Part shown: piece by piece, positions 49,201 to 60,956 of the stretch | How the letters are laid out: every line of letters starts with the position of its first letter | How positions within the stretch are numbered: position 1 is the stretch's first letter | Source of the DNA: Enoplolaimus lenunculus | Lineage: Eukaryota > Nematoda > Enoplea > Enoplida > Thoracostomopsidae | NCBI GenBank assembly: GCA_030248215.1 | Contig: JASANG010001251.1 | Span: forward strand, 37,993-101,992 | Direction of reading: 5' to 3' | DNA: 64,000 nt | Notes under the pieces: model-generated | Database searches by the model: none | What the model saw: the letters and a program-made list of their open reading frames with translations, nothing else | What the model was told of the DNA's origin: nothing | Program-made: the position numbers and the translations under genes

Positions 49201-52200
49201 CTATCCGGTTCTGGCTCCGGCCGAATGTACCACTATCCGGTTCTGGCTCCGGCCGAATGTACCACTATCCGGTTCTGGCTCCGGCCGAATGTACCACTAT
49301 CCGGTTCTGGCTCCGGCCGAATGTACCACTATCCGGTTCTGGCTCCGGCCGAATGTACCACTATCCGGTTCCGGCTCCGGTATTTCTGGTATATGGTTGC
49401 TCTTTGAGTTAGCTACTCATAGCCAAACCTTGCTATACACTTGCTAATTTAATTAGTTTCAAGGTCCTTGTTTTACCGTTAATGAAATAACATAGATGTA
49501 GATTCGTAGGTCAATCCACTATTCAGGCGGATTACTAATTGGCCTAAGCCGATTAGCCCAGGCCACACTGCTATTACGTAAAATAGCACATTGGCCTAGG
49601 CCAATTAGTATTGGGCTTGAATATCAGATTGGCCTACGTCATATGTACTACGTATTGTTATCTTACAAATACTTGTACAAAATCTTAAAAATCTTACAGC
49701 ACCACTCACCAGTTAGCAAGCGTGGACCACTTCATTTTTCGTTTTAAAAAACTGAGCAGCATACAAAACGTTTTGGGGCGGGGGAGGGGGTGGGGGGTCA
49801 GGGATGGACGGTCTCGGTTCAAAACCTAAACCGAGAACTCAGTACCGAGACCAGCTAAGAAAAGTCTCGGTCTCGGCCAATTTTTGGCCATCACTGAAAA
49901 AAATTTTAAATTTTCGTAGTTTTTTCGTGTTTTTTCAGAATATCAGCTCGTAATTGTTACGTAACTATGAAACTTCATAAATTAACAGAAAAATCTTATT
50001 CATCAGCCATCATTTAGCAGCCCTACATCTACTGAACCCTCGCTCCGAGACCTGCCAAATACCGAGAATCCATCCCTGGGTGGGGGCCCAGGGTTCGACC
50101 GGATATACGGCTCCAGCAAAAAACGAGATCCGGTATTTTAACTTGAAGCCAACTACCATGGAATTGTTTAACTAGCATTTTTTACACATTTTTTGTAATT
50201 TAATGTAAAGTAGAAGTTTGCATGTGCCTGTATACGTTCACAATCTATTGAGTTTCAATAACGCTACAAAACCTGCTAGAGATGAATGACCGGTGTTATT
50301 TTAGGGGCATAACATATATCTCAAGTTTGTTTCATATTCCTAAGCCTAAACTTCAACATAAAAATAAGTCTATAACTACGCCTAAACTTATGCAAATATA
50401 ATAACATTAATACTAGCCACATCTATTTTATAGTACCTAGGAAAAAACTGAATGCCCTTAAAAATAACATGTGTCAAGCAAATATTGAAACCGAACGCAA
50501 CGCTACATACACATAGAATAATGGAACGGGGTCGTTGTTAATGTGTTAAAATGCATCGGCATTACATGTTAAGCTTTGTCACGTAAACACTTTGGTATAC
50601 CTTAGTCCATGAAAGCAAAAATTGTTAGGTACGTTCTGATATTTGCATGCCGTATAGTATTAGATTTGAATTAACTGTCCGGCTCCGATCGGATATCAGA
50701 TTATCCAGCTCCGGATGAAAAATAGATCATCCGGCAACGTCTCCGAGAAACCTATCGCTAACCGGAAACAGGTATTATATGCATTTGAGAATACGGTCCC
50801 TTAAGTACAACTAAAAGACAATCATCACATTGAAAACACGAATGTTGAGACATAATAAAGACAAAGCAAAGGGCAAAACTTAAAATTACTGTTAAACACA
50901 CAAAATTTTCTCTACATAGAACAGCACAGCCAAACTATTATGATATGGGTTAAGTTTTGAGTTTTGTTAATATTTTCCAATCATGTACATAAATCAAGCA
51001 CAGTTTATAACCGATGGTCATGTCAAACCCCCAGCTAACTATATATATGTATGCTTAAAACAATTCTACAACGAGTATATTCAACTACTATGAATATAAT
51101 GAATTAAAGACTTAATAGTAATCAAATTAATTGCGTTAAAAAATTTTCATCGTAATTTCAGCCAGTATAATATCTGAACCCCCAGCTAACTATATATATG
51201 TATGCTTAAAACAATTCTACAACGAGTATATGCAACTGCTATGAATATAATAAATTAAAAACTTAATAGTAATCAATTTAATTGCGTTAAAAAATTTTCA
51301 TCGTAATTTCAGCCAGTATAATATCTGACTGGTGTTACGGAAAAGTACAGCGAATGGATTGCCTATGAATTAAATGTAAAGTGGTTTATTGCTGTTTCAA
51401 GGTTTTTCCGCAAATACAGATAGTACATGGTGCAACCGGAATACCGGATGTGCCGATCAGTCGGCATTGGCAATAATTGGCACTTTTCGTGAGTATCGAC
51501 ATCGGCACTGCAAAAAATATTCTGTTCCGATAGTTTTTGCACATATAATAGAGAAGTTGAAATGCTATCAATTTCATTTCTGGGGCATATCTGGTGTCTG
51601 GTCAGGAAAACTGTTATCTTTTGCGTTGGTGTTTGATAAAATTTATTGAAATGAACCGTTCTTATAAAATTCTAATCGTTTATGATGGTTAGGGTGTAAG
51701 TCTTCATATAATGATGTACGTAATGTAGTATCCTATTTTTTTATTAAGCATCGTGTACTAAAGTTGGAATCGGCATCGGCAAAATTTTAAAATAAGGATC
51801 GGTATCGGTATCAGCACGAGAAAAGTTTTTTGGTATCGACACATCCTTACTTTTAAAATTAACATCATACTACCAACACATATGGCTGACAAAATGACAA
51901 ATAACGGAAACAAATATCAACAATGCGAAATCGTAATTCTAACCAAAATGTCAACAGCTGGATTTCCAAAACCCTACTTAAGTACGACTTAGTACTTAAG
52001 TACGTGTTAAGTAATTACTTAACCATTATGACGTGTTTAAGAGCGTACCTAAGTTAAGTTAATATATACTTAAGTCGCTGACTAAACTTAATAGATTACA
52101 AATTTACCATTCGGGCATACAAATTTTGGTCAAATTGAATTTGCATAATATTGGTCCCTTCTAAATAAAAAGCAAAACTATTACGTTCTTGTTATGACAT

Positions 52201-52513
52201 TGTCTGATATTTGGTGTTTATTTGTTTTTGCTGCAAAATTTAAGTATTTACTTAAGTCAGCGACTTAAGTAATTACTTAAGCATAGCTTAAGTAAATACT
52301 TAAGTAAGATTTTAGAAACCCAGCCAATTTCAACTAAACACACAGTTCCGTTAATACATACACAGACTCAATCGCTCAATAGGGTGTATTCCTAAAAGCT
52401 CGGCCACAACCTTCCTGCGTTGAGACGGAACAGGTCAGCGACGCGTAATGGGCATTTTGTTATCTGTCAACGAAGCGCCTACCTTGGCGTTATATCGTAA
52501 CACAAGCACTATT

Positions 52514-52561
<48 letters not shown>

Positions 52562-53967
52562 ACTATCTACAAGTTTCGGCAGTTCGAGTGTAAACGGAAT
52601 TAAACCTGTTTTGAACCTCAATTTTACCTGCAACTTCAATTCAAACCACAACATAACCCCTAGGCCAGCCGTATTATCAAAATACGAAATAATGTGTATA
52701 GCAACTAACACCAGATTGAGATCGGCCTTGTAACGTAAAACCATTAGACGACGGGGTTAGAAAATTCTGTACATTTTTCGCATTCGAATTAATCAAAGTT
52801 TAAATCTGGAGCAGTGAGATGCCGCAGCGTCTATTGAATGCCAACAAACTGTTGATGTGTGCTACACACCATGGTGTGACAGGATACTAATTTACCGCAC
52901 ACCGGAGCAAGATATCAAATTTTTAGAGGGGCCAGAGTACAACTGCAACTACTGCTCATGAGCATAGATAGATAGATAGATGGATATCCGTTGAAAGAAA
53001 CCTCGAGGTGTTTGGACTGCTCATGAGCATAGAACTAGCAATACTGTGAAGAGCTCACCCACCTTCGTTTACTCGACAACGATCGGCTCCGGCTCTTGCT
53101 GCGACTCCTGTTGCTTCGACTCCGGCTACTTCGACTACGGCTTCGGCTTGTACTCCTTGTTCCTCCGGCGGTGAATGCTGCCGAATTAACTTTCGCAACA
53201 TATGCGGCTCGTGAATCGCGTAATACTGACGTTTCACGTGCGCGTTGCCGAATCCGTTGTACTGGATTGTATCCGCCTCCGCCACCTGAATAATTACGGC
53301 CCGATGTTCCGCCTCCCAGACGCCAGTTTGACCCCTGAAACGCTCGCTGGCCAGACGCGTTGTAGCCCGCGTTATACCCTTGCCTACCTCCATAGCTCCC
53401 ACCACTTAGTTGATTATTGTACCGACCACCGCCTACGTTGCGATTCTGTTGCTGTTGTTGATGTGGATTGTCTGCAATCAAAAACAATATTAACAGTATC
53501 TACAAGGATGGGGTTCACCCCTGTACCCCCTGGCAACGCCCGCCTTTAACTGTATCATCGATGAAGCTTAAAGTAACACCCAGAACTGCAACATCTATTT
53601 GTCAAAGATAATAGGCTTACATCAGGCTAGCTAGCTGCCATAAAGAGTTGTAACGTACATTTTGGCTACATCTTTACGTAACACTAAGTATAAAATGGTT
53701 CTTAAAAATACTAAAAACAATCACGTATTATATACTACCGAATACCATAAATCCAATAGATAGTCAGTTTCGAAGCTGCAAAAAATTTTCAAATTAACAA
53801 TTTGGAACCAACAAGTTTTTTAACGTTTGAAACCAAAACTATTGCTATGTATACATTTTTTAAGCAGTATTACATTATATACCCTTAAAAATCGTTTGTG
53901 GTTCAAATATTCCCAATGGCAAAACAGTAATAATACCATGACGTCATAGTGGGCGTAACTCACTCAT
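40275..53967 (-). CDS. PPHLN1: Periphilin-1-like protein (HUSH-complex subunit relative), eight exons
   Basis: Proposed exons (minus): 53967-53964 (ATG plus one base, tentative), 53471-53063, 46498-46309, 45691-45353, 44584-42505, 41730-41354, 41057-41005, 40488-40275. Phases agree and give about 1221 residues. The C-terminus is diagnostic: DIEQAYKQDCETFATVVKML then ISKDADLEEKLLGSLRECL and IGQKFMSELNTFVDELL match human periphilin-1 EIEQVYRQDCETFGMVVKML and IGERCVEELKHFIAEYD. Exon 2 is Gly/Asn/Tyr-rich and then an RS run (RSRSRSSRSRSNRSRSKSRS). Exon 5 adds nearly 700 disordered residues with Pro clusters (IPLPP), basic RS blocks and a SUMO-interaction-like DDEITIIETS. Periphilin binds TASOR through the C-terminal helices and RNA through its disordered N-terminus, silencing repeats in the nucleus. 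Human periphilin is far shorter, about 450 residues. Exons 3-5 lie in or partly in the left palindrome arm. Confidence 0.85.
41880..42420. repeat. Direct 75-bp repeats flanking a repeat segment, periphilin intron
   Basis: The block 'ttccgcagctatggaaaaca' through 'tccagtggcacg' occurs at about 41886-41960 and again at 42288-42360 in the same orientation, about 400 bp apart. Between and after them are 'gattcggaatccgaa'-type repeat fragments. It looks like a segment duplicated together with an inserted element. Confidence 0.6.
46200..46214. repeat. Short (CTA)n microsatellite, shared by both arms
   Basis: A short run of CTA triplets in the left arm is matched by GTA triplets at about 61468-61488 in the right arm. 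Confidence 0.7.
47530..47610. repeat. Short tandem repeat, two units left and three right
   Basis: The unit containing 'tcatctatctcttc' and 'gaccaatcaagttcgagta' is present twice here and three times at about 59895-60015 in the right arm. Confidence 0.75.
47812..48085. mobile_element. TTAA-flanked 274-bp MITE, left arm
   Basis: The ends 'gccctattcacacgtg' and 'cacgtgtgaatagagt' are inverted repeats that continue inward over complementary 'gcaagtt..gctgc.agaactt' blocks. TTAA lies directly outside both ends (47808-47811 and 48086-48089). A TTAA target site is typical of piggyBac-type transposons. Non-coding. Confidence 0.75.
49147..49380. repeat. 32-bp minisatellite, seven units (left arm)
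   Basis: The unit is about 32 bp, 'ggctccggccgaatgtacca' followed by 'ctatccggttct', with seven copies of the 'atgtaccac' core. Because 32 is not a multiple of three and no frame has a stop, all three forward frames stay open; these are not genes. Confidence 0.92.
49507..49634. mobile_element. 130-bp palindromic MITE, left arm
   Basis: The left end 'cgtaggtcaatccactattc' and the inverted right end 'gaatatcagattggcctacg' pair, with inner 'aattggcctaagcc' and 'ggcctaggccaatt' blocks also complementary. The right-arm partner (57714-57888) is about 45 bp longer. Confidence 0.65.
49799..50078. mobile_element. hAT-type MITE, left arm
   Basis: Ends CAGGGATGGACGGTCTCGG and CCGAGAATCCATCCCTG are inverted repeats of the 39691-39973 family. 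It lies in a G-rich flank, so an 8-bp duplication cannot be verified. The palindrome partner is 57291-57559. Confidence 0.75.
50089..50720. mobile_element. CAGGGTTCGACCGG element, left arm
   Basis: It starts CAGGGTTCGACCGGATATAC only ten bases after the previous MITE. Its interior matches the element at 19607-20198 in inverted orientation. The far end is not well defined ('gtccggctccgatcggatat'). The partner in the right arm is about 56680-57280. Confidence 0.6.
51027..51328. repeat. 151-bp tandem duplication, left arm
   Basis: The segment from 'acccccagctaactatatat' to 'cagccagtataatatctga' occurs twice head to tail with a 151-bp period and few differences. The right arm (about 56070-56345) keeps the outer parts, but its middle is replaced by an unrelated-looking AT-rich stretch. 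Confidence 0.85.
51428..51845. repeat. Interspersed repeat 'ggtgcaaccggaataccgg', left arm
   Basis: It begins near 'ggtgcaaccggaataccgga' and ends near 'tatcgacacatcc'. Its interior ('tgctatcaatttcatttctg', 'ggaaaactgttatct') is related to 15930-16130. The partner is about 55550-55970. Confidence 0.6.
51955..52326. mobile_element. ACTTAAGT-rich MITE, copy 3 (left arm)
   Basis: Ends 'cagctggatttccaaaaccc' and 'agattttagaaacccagcca' are inverted, with ACTTAAGT words inside both. Partner of 55056-55434 in the right arm. Confidence 0.75.
52513..52565. repeat. (CTAT)n microsatellite at the inner edge of the left arm
   Basis: About twelve CTAT units. The inverted partner at about 54848-54880 is a shorter, interrupted AGAT run. 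Another short GATA run sits in the spacer at about 52964-52983. Confidence 0.9.
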
Positions 53968-54744
53968 AACTACCTTCATTTTACCTCATCATAAAACAAC
54001 GACGACTAATGAGAGGAATAATACACACAACATAGAACAGTGTTGCCCGGATGGATCAATAATACAACCTTTGCACGACCACACAAGAGTTTTAAATCGG
54101 TAAACGCACATCATAAATAAATAAATCAACGGCAATGACTGTGCGTGTGGTGAGCTCTATAAACGCGACTTTCTAAATTTCGTTTCGTTAGTGCACCGGC
54201 CGTACAGAGAGGAGATAACACAAACACAGAGAAGACACAACAAGAAGAATGACTGATAATAACCATTCTTCACTGAATCACGTTATAAATATCAGGCGGG
54301 TTGCTGAACGCAACAGCTTTGCTTTAAATCTGCAAAAACATCATTATAACTGGTAGTACGGGAGGGCACAATTCACCGAATGTCTGTGTATAAATTTAAT
54401 GTAGGGCTGACTAGAAAGGTTGTACCTACTTAGTTAGGGCCCCGACCCTGTCATTGCCAAGAATTTAAAACTTGCAAAATAAGAAACCTATATATGCCGT
54501 AGGTTCCCATTGCCGAAGCTCAAAATGTCAAAAATTGTAGTCTCTTTCGAACATATATATCATATGCAGTATACATTTTCTTTGAAAACATATTTCAATC
54601 AATTTTCTGATTTAAAAAGATTAAGACACCGAAATTTATGGGGGGGCTGATTTAAATTTGATTATTGAATGCAAAAATGTACAGTATTTTCACTTGTTAT
54701 GGTTTCTTAAAGGCGATTAATTGGTGTTTGTTGTATCATTGTAT
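52691..54744. other. Single-copy spacer of the palindrome, start of the periphilin-like gene
   Basis: The sequence between the arms has no inverted partner. It contains periphilin exon 2 (53471-53063) and the proposed tiny first coding exon at 53967-53964, whose ATG A is followed directly by a GTGAGT donor and joins in phase to give MNNPHQQQQQ. A 'ctgctcatgagcatag' word is duplicated at about 52955 and 53018. The promoter of the gene should lie between the first exon and the right arm. Confidence 0.6.
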
Positions 54745-55055
54745 TTGATATAGGTGGCTGGGGTTATGTTGTGGTTTGATTGAGTTGAGTGATTGAGGTC
54801 AAAAGTTTATTCGTTTACAGGATGCGAAATTGTGATGTTTGGAAGAAGAAGATAGATAGAAGATAGAAGATAGATAGGTGCTTGTGTTAGTATAAGCCAA
54901 GGTAGGCGCTTCGTTGAAATAAAAAATGCCATTACGCGTCGCTGACCTGTTCCGTCTCAACGCAGGAAGGTTGTGGCTCGAGCTTTTAGGAATACACCCT
55001 ATTGGCGATTGAGTAGTGGTGTAATGTATTTAACGGATGTGTTTAGTTGAAATTG

Positions 55056-55434
55056 GCTGGGTTTCTAAAATCTTACTTAAGTATTTTACTTAAGCTATGC
55101 TTAAGTTAATTACTTAAGTCGCTGACTTAAGTAAATACTTTAAATTTTGCAGCAAAAACAAATAAACACCAAATATCAGACAATGTCATAACAAGAACGT
55201 AATAGTTTTGCTTTATTTATTTAGAAGGGACCAATATTTATGTCAAATTCAATTTGACCAAAATTTGTATGCCCGAATGGTGAAATTTGTAATCTATTAA
55301 GTTTAGTCAGCGACTTAAGTATATATTAACTTAACTTAGGTACGCTCTTAAACACGTCATAATGGTTAAGTAATTACTTAACACGTACTTAAGTACTAAG
55401 TCGTACTTAAGTAGGGTTTTTGGAAATCCAGCTG
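55056..55434. mobile_element. ACTTAAGT-rich MITE, copy 4 (right arm)
   Basis: Inverted partner of 51955-52326, with ends 'ggctgggtttctaaaatctt' and 'gttttggaaatccagctg'-like sequence. Confidence 0.75.
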
Positions 55435-57290
55435 TTGATCATTTTTGGTTAGAATTTCGATTTCGCATTGTTGATATTTGTTTCCGTTATTTGTCATTTT
55501 GTCAGCCATATGTGTTGGTAGTATCATGTTAATTTTAAAAGTAAGGATGTGTCGATACCAAAAAACTTTTCTCGTGTTCTGATACCGATACCGATCCTTA
55601 TTTTTAAAATTTTGCCGATGCCGATTCCAACTTTAGTACACGATGCTTAATAAAAAAATAGGATACTACATTACGTACATCATTATATGAAGACTTACAC
55701 CCTAACCATCATAAACGATTAAGAATTTTATCAGAACGGTTCATTTCAATAAATTTTATCAAACACCAACGCAAAAGATAACAGTTTTCCTGAGCCAGAC
55801 ACCAGATATGCCCCCAGAAATGAAATTGATAGCATTTCAACTTCTCTATTATATGTGCAAAAACTATCGGAACAGAATATTTTTTGCAGTGCCGATGTCG
55901 ATACTCACGAAAAGTGCCAATTATTGCCAATGCCGACTGATCGGCACATCCGGTATTCCGGTTGCACCATGTACTATCTGTATTTGCGGAAAAACCTTGA
56001 AACAGCAATAAACCACTTTACATTTAATTCATAGGCAATCCATTCGCTGTACTTTTCCGTAACACCAGTCAGATATTATACTGGCTGAAATTACGATGAA
56101 AATTTTTTTAACGCAATTAAATTATTACTATTAAGTTTTTTATTTATTATATTATAGAGTTGTATATTTTGTTTGTTTTAGATAATATATATGTTAGTGG
56201 TTAATATTATTGGGAAATTTGAAATTTTTTAACGCAATTAAATTGATTACTATTAAGTCTTTAATTCATTATTTTCATAGTAGTTGTATATACTCGTTGT
56301 AGAAGTGTTTTAAGCATACATATATATAGTTAGCTGGGGGTTTGACATGACCATCGGTTATAAACTGTGCTTGATTTATGTACATGATTGGAAAATATTA
56401 ACAAAACTCAAAACTTAACCCATATCATAATAGTTTGGCTTTGCTGTTCTATGTAGAGAAAATTTTGTGTGTTTAACAGTAATTTTAAGTTTTGCTCTTT
56501 TGCTTTGTCTTTATTATGTCTCAACATTCGTGTTTTCAATGTGATGATTGTCTTTTAGTTGTACTTAAGGGACCGTATTCTCAAATGCATATAATACCTG
56601 TTTCCGGTTAGCGATAGGTTTCTCGGAGACGTTGCCGGATGATCTATTTTTCATCCGGAGCTGGATAATCTAATATCCGATCGGAGCCGGACAGTTAATT
56701 CAAATCTAATACTATACGGCATGCAAATATCAGAACGTACCTAACAATTTTTGCTTTCATGGACTAAGGTATACCAAAGTGTTTACGTGACAAAGCTTAA
56801 CATGTAATGCCGATGCATTTTAACACATTAACAACGACCCCGTTCCATTATTCTATGTGTATGTAGCGTTGCGTTCGGTTTCAATATTTGCTTGACACAT
56901 GTTATTTTTAAGGGCATTCAGTTTTTTCCTAGGTACTATAAAATAGATGTGGCTAGTATTAATGCTATTATATTTGCATAAGTTTAGGCGTAGTTATAGA
57001 CTTATTTTTATGTTGAAGTTTAGGCTTAGGAATATGAAACAAACTTGAGATATATGTTATGCCCCTAAAATAACACCGGTCATTCATCTCTAGCAGGTTT
57101 TGTAGCGTTATTGAAACTCAATAGATTGTGAACGTATACAGGCACATGCAAACTTCTACTTTACATTAAATTACAAAAAATGTGTAAAAAATGCTAGTTA
57201 AACAATTCCATGGTAGTTGGCTTCAAGTTAAAATACCGGATCTCGTTTTTTGCTGGAGCCGTATATCCGGTCGAACCCTGGGCCCCCACC

Positions 57291-57559
57291 CAGGGATGGA
57301 TTCTCGGTATTTGGCAGGTCTCGGAGCGAGGGTTCAGTAGATGTAGGGCTGCTAAATGATGGCTGATGAATAAGATTTTTCTGTTAATTTATGAAGTTTC
57401 ATAGTTACGTAATAATTACGAGCTGATATTCTGAAAAAACACAAAAAAAAGTACAAAAAAGTGTTAGAAATAAATTATTGTCAAAATTTAAATTTTTTCA
57501 TGGCTGGTCTCGGTACTGAGTTCTCGGTTTCGGTTTTGAACCGAGACCGTCCATCCCTG
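57291..57559. mobile_element. hAT-type MITE, right arm
   Basis: Inverted partner of 49799-50078, with CAGGGATGGATTCTCGG and CCGAGACCGTCCATCCCTG ends. It is shorter (269 bp) and its AT-rich centre differs from the left copy. Confidence 0.75.
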
Positions 57560-57713
57560 ATCCACCACCCCCCGCCCGCCCCAAAACGTTTTGTGTGCTG
57601 CTCAGTTTTTTAAAACGAAAAATGAAGTGGTCCACGCTTGCAAACTGGTGAGTGGTGCTGTAAGATTTTAAAGATTTTGTACAAGTATTTGTATGATAAC
57701 AATAGTACATATG

Positions 57714-57888
57714 TCGTAGGCCAATCTGCTATTCAAGCCCATTACTAATTGGCCTAGGCCAATGTGCTATTTTACGTAATAGCAGTGTGGCCTGGGCTAG
57801 ACTGCTATTGAACTTATGGACCAATCAGGTTTGATTTGGACGGCTTAGGCCAATTAGTAATCCGCCTGAATAGTGGATTGGCCTACGA
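57714..57888. mobile_element. Palindromic MITE, longer right-arm version
   Basis: Partner of 49507-49634 with the same 'cgtaggccaatctgctattc' end, but carrying about 45 extra bases ('gaacttatggaccaatcagg' region). The longer form is probably closer to the original element. Confidence 0.65.
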
Positions 57889-58014
57889 ATCTATATTTTT
57901 GTTATTTCATTAACGGTAAAACAAGGACTTTGAAACTAATTAAATTAGCAAGTGCATAGCAAAGGTTTGGCTATGAGTAGCTAACTCAAAGAGCAACCAT
58001 ATACCAGAAATACC

Positions 58015-58345
58015 GGAGCCGGAACCGGATAGTGGTACATTCGGCCGGAGCCAGAACCGGATAGTGGTACATTCGGCCGGAGCCAGAACCGGATAGTGGT
58101 ACATTCGGCCGGAGCCAGAACCGGATAGTGGTACATTCGGCCGGAGCCAGAACCGGATAGTGGTACATTCGGCCGGAGCCAGAACCGGATAGTGGTACAT
58201 TCGGCCGGAGCCAGAACCGGATAGTGGTACATTCGGCCGGAGCCAGAACCGGATAGTGGTACATTCGGCCGGAGCCAGAACCGGATAGTGGTACATTCGG
58301 CCGGAGCCAGAACCGGATAGTGGTACATGCGGCCGGAGCCAGTTA
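58015..58345. repeat. 32-bp minisatellite, ten units (right arm)
   Basis: Inverted partner of 49147-49380, with ten instead of seven 'gtggtacat' cores. As on the left, open frames across it are an effect of unit length. Confidence 0.92.
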
Positions 58346-59403
58346 TTAAGCACGCACAGATTTAAAAAGTAAACGTTAATTACGCTAATTTAATACAGCT
58401 TCATACAGTTTATTATTGTGTTTCCACAAGAGACTTTTTGTATTACCAGCATGCGACGCGAATCTCAATTAACCGTACACACCCGTATAACAGACTTTTT
58501 GCCGGAACCGAGTATCCGCCGGATAGAACGTGTACGTAAATTTGTAAAGTTTGAAGTACGTATTTACGTAAGCGGTGCAAATGTTTATTATGTTCGTTGA
58601 ATTAGAGAGTTTGTGTAGGTACTTGAATTTTTTTCATTTTTACTTCAGTGCGTCAAAATTTAAACTGTTTCACTTGCTTAAAAAATGCAATCATAGTTAA
58701 GATGTTAACAACTGCAGTCGTAAATATTCATAGCAATTTTGTTGCTGCTACGACATATATATGTGCATACTAAGAACAAGAGCCTATTTGTTAACCGGTA
58801 GAACAGCTATCGAATTCTACCAGCAATTTGTGCCTGTGTATACGTGTATATACGTACTTAGTATATTTACACGCTGGATGGGAAATTTATGAAGGTGATA
58901 ATGATGTGATGGTTCGATACTGGAAAAGAATTAACGAATATTTGGTGGCGAATTTTGGTTTTTGTTGACTTTGGGCACATTTTGGATGTGTTTATGCGCG
59001 GTGGCTTTGCTGGAATTTTAGGTTTGAAATTTTTAGGCAAAATATTTGTTCAGGCTGAACAAAATTTAAATATATTTCAATGGTTTGAATGCGGGTTTGA
59101 TTGATGTATTATGAAAACGCAAAGTGTTTAAAGTTGAAGCTTCTTGGTGTATTATAGCATGCGGTTGTGACTGCATCATTTATTGTTTAGTACATTATGT
59201 AGGCGTGTATGTGTCGATTGGCTGGATTGCGGAAACATGACGTCACTGTGGGTCAGCCAGGTCTACCAGGGTGCATTGATGTTGTCGGCAATCCAGTACG
59301 TATTGTTTTTGAGCGTTCAGTCCTCCTGACTATGCAGTGAGATAAATGACGCGACTCGGAAACGTATATTTATAAGTTTTCGATAAGTCTGAGGTCGACT
59401 TAA

Positions 59404-59677
59404 GCTCTATTCACACGTGTACGTTTGTGCTGCGAGAACTTGCAGCTGCAACTTGCACGTTCAAGTTTTTCAAAAAAATCCTGTTTGAAAAACTTGCAAC
59501 TGCAAATTATTTATTAAAAATCATAGCTACGAATTTAGTTCACATGTGTGAATAACCATGCAAGTTCACTGAATTTATTGCATCTGCTTTCTCATTGGCT
59601 GATGAAAAAATGCAAGTTCTCTGTACAATTTACAACTACAAGTTCTCGCAGCAAAAACTTGCACGTGTGAATAGGGC
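59404..59677. mobile_element. TTAA-flanked 274-bp MITE, right arm
   Basis: Exact-length inverted partner of 47812-48085, with TTAA outside both ends (59400-59403 and 59678-59681). Confidence 0.75.
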
Positions 59678-60956
59678 TTAAAAGTTGTGTCACTGCAACC
59701 CATTCGTAGATTTATATATATATTATAATGTTGTTGGTTAACAGTACGCTTGATAATGCTGAAATGTCTCAGTTATCTCCCGGTGAAATAATTAGCAGTG
59801 ATTCTGGTTGTAGTGACAGGTAGGTTGGGTTTAATTGCTTCTGTAACGTTTGACCTTGTGCAAGCGTCTTGTGAAGCTTATTGCCTTTTTGTGTACTCGA
59901 ACTTGATTGGTCTGCGACTGAAGAGATAGATGACCTACTCGAACTTGATTGGTCTGCGACTGAAGAGATAGGTGACCTACTCGAACTTGATTGGTCGCGA
60001 CTGAAGAGATAGATGACCATCAGTCTGTAACCCAATGATTCGATAAATAAAATAGGCTGATGCTTAGGCTCAGGTGTAGCCTCAGCTTACACTTTGGTTG
60101 AGTAAAATAATAAACAGTACTGTGAACAAGGTCGCATGAACAAATTTGCAATCATTTTTTGGCACTGTAAAGCTAAATTACAATCAATTATTGATAAGTT
60201 AGCTCATCGAAAATAATTGAATCGATAAATAATGCAGAGTTTTTATACAACATATCACAACAAGTAGGCCTCAAGTTACAATGTGGGAATTGCGATTCTG
60301 ATTGAATGTGCAAAACAGACATGATTTTCGTTTCTAACAGAGTCGGATTCGGCCGCAGAAAAGCTCATCCAAACTTATGGGCGGAGGTAAAGTTTAAAAA
60401 TTACGACTGGATCCATTCAGGATCTGTCTCGCTATGTCAAAGTGTGAAGGTACCAATCAAATGGAAGCACAGAAAGCACCTACTTTCGTCCGCCAGTATT
60501 ATGAAATTGATTTGTTTTGAAATTGAATCTAGATTCACCGCAATTAATAGATACGTACGGTACTGTTCATCTGCTACGTACGTATACATACGACTGTGGT
60601 ATTTTCTGTTGTTACCCTCATCCGGCATTTGTACGCACTCAAAACGGTCCGATTTTCAAAAAAATTTTCTCACATATTCCATCAACCTATCATGGCTTCC
60701 TTTGATTATTCCGTGAGCAAATTTGATTATTTTTTTGAAAAATTTTGATTTTTGATGCCGTTCTGAGATGCCGGTTTTTTGTTGAAACCGAAAACAAACA
60801 ACTTTTTTATCATCAAAAAGTCGCATAATTTAATGGTATACAACAGCGTTCGACACAAATTACTTATCTGAGTTCAAATAGGGTAAGTTTGTGTCGCAAT
60901 CTGAGCCACACCATACCGATCGTATATCCACACATTGCAGTTTCAAACCTGTATAC

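Larger units (their letters stand above)
43692..52690. repeat. Left arm of a large inverted repeat (about 9.0 kb)
   Basis: Paired positions sum to about 107,400-107,690, so 46309-46498 pairs with 61184-61373 and 45353-45691 with 61991-62329. The 43692 limit is only where the partner reaches the window end; the arm may extend further left. The inner end fades at about 52690 after a CTAT microsatellite. The arm holds periphilin exons 3, 4 and part of 5, plus several MITEs. Confidence 0.93.

Noticed and set aside
49136-49447. Repetitive proteins with MYHYPV and APAECTTIRF units
   Set aside because: All three frames are open because of a 32-bp minisatellite; there are no splice or start signals, and the same occurs at 57940-58353.
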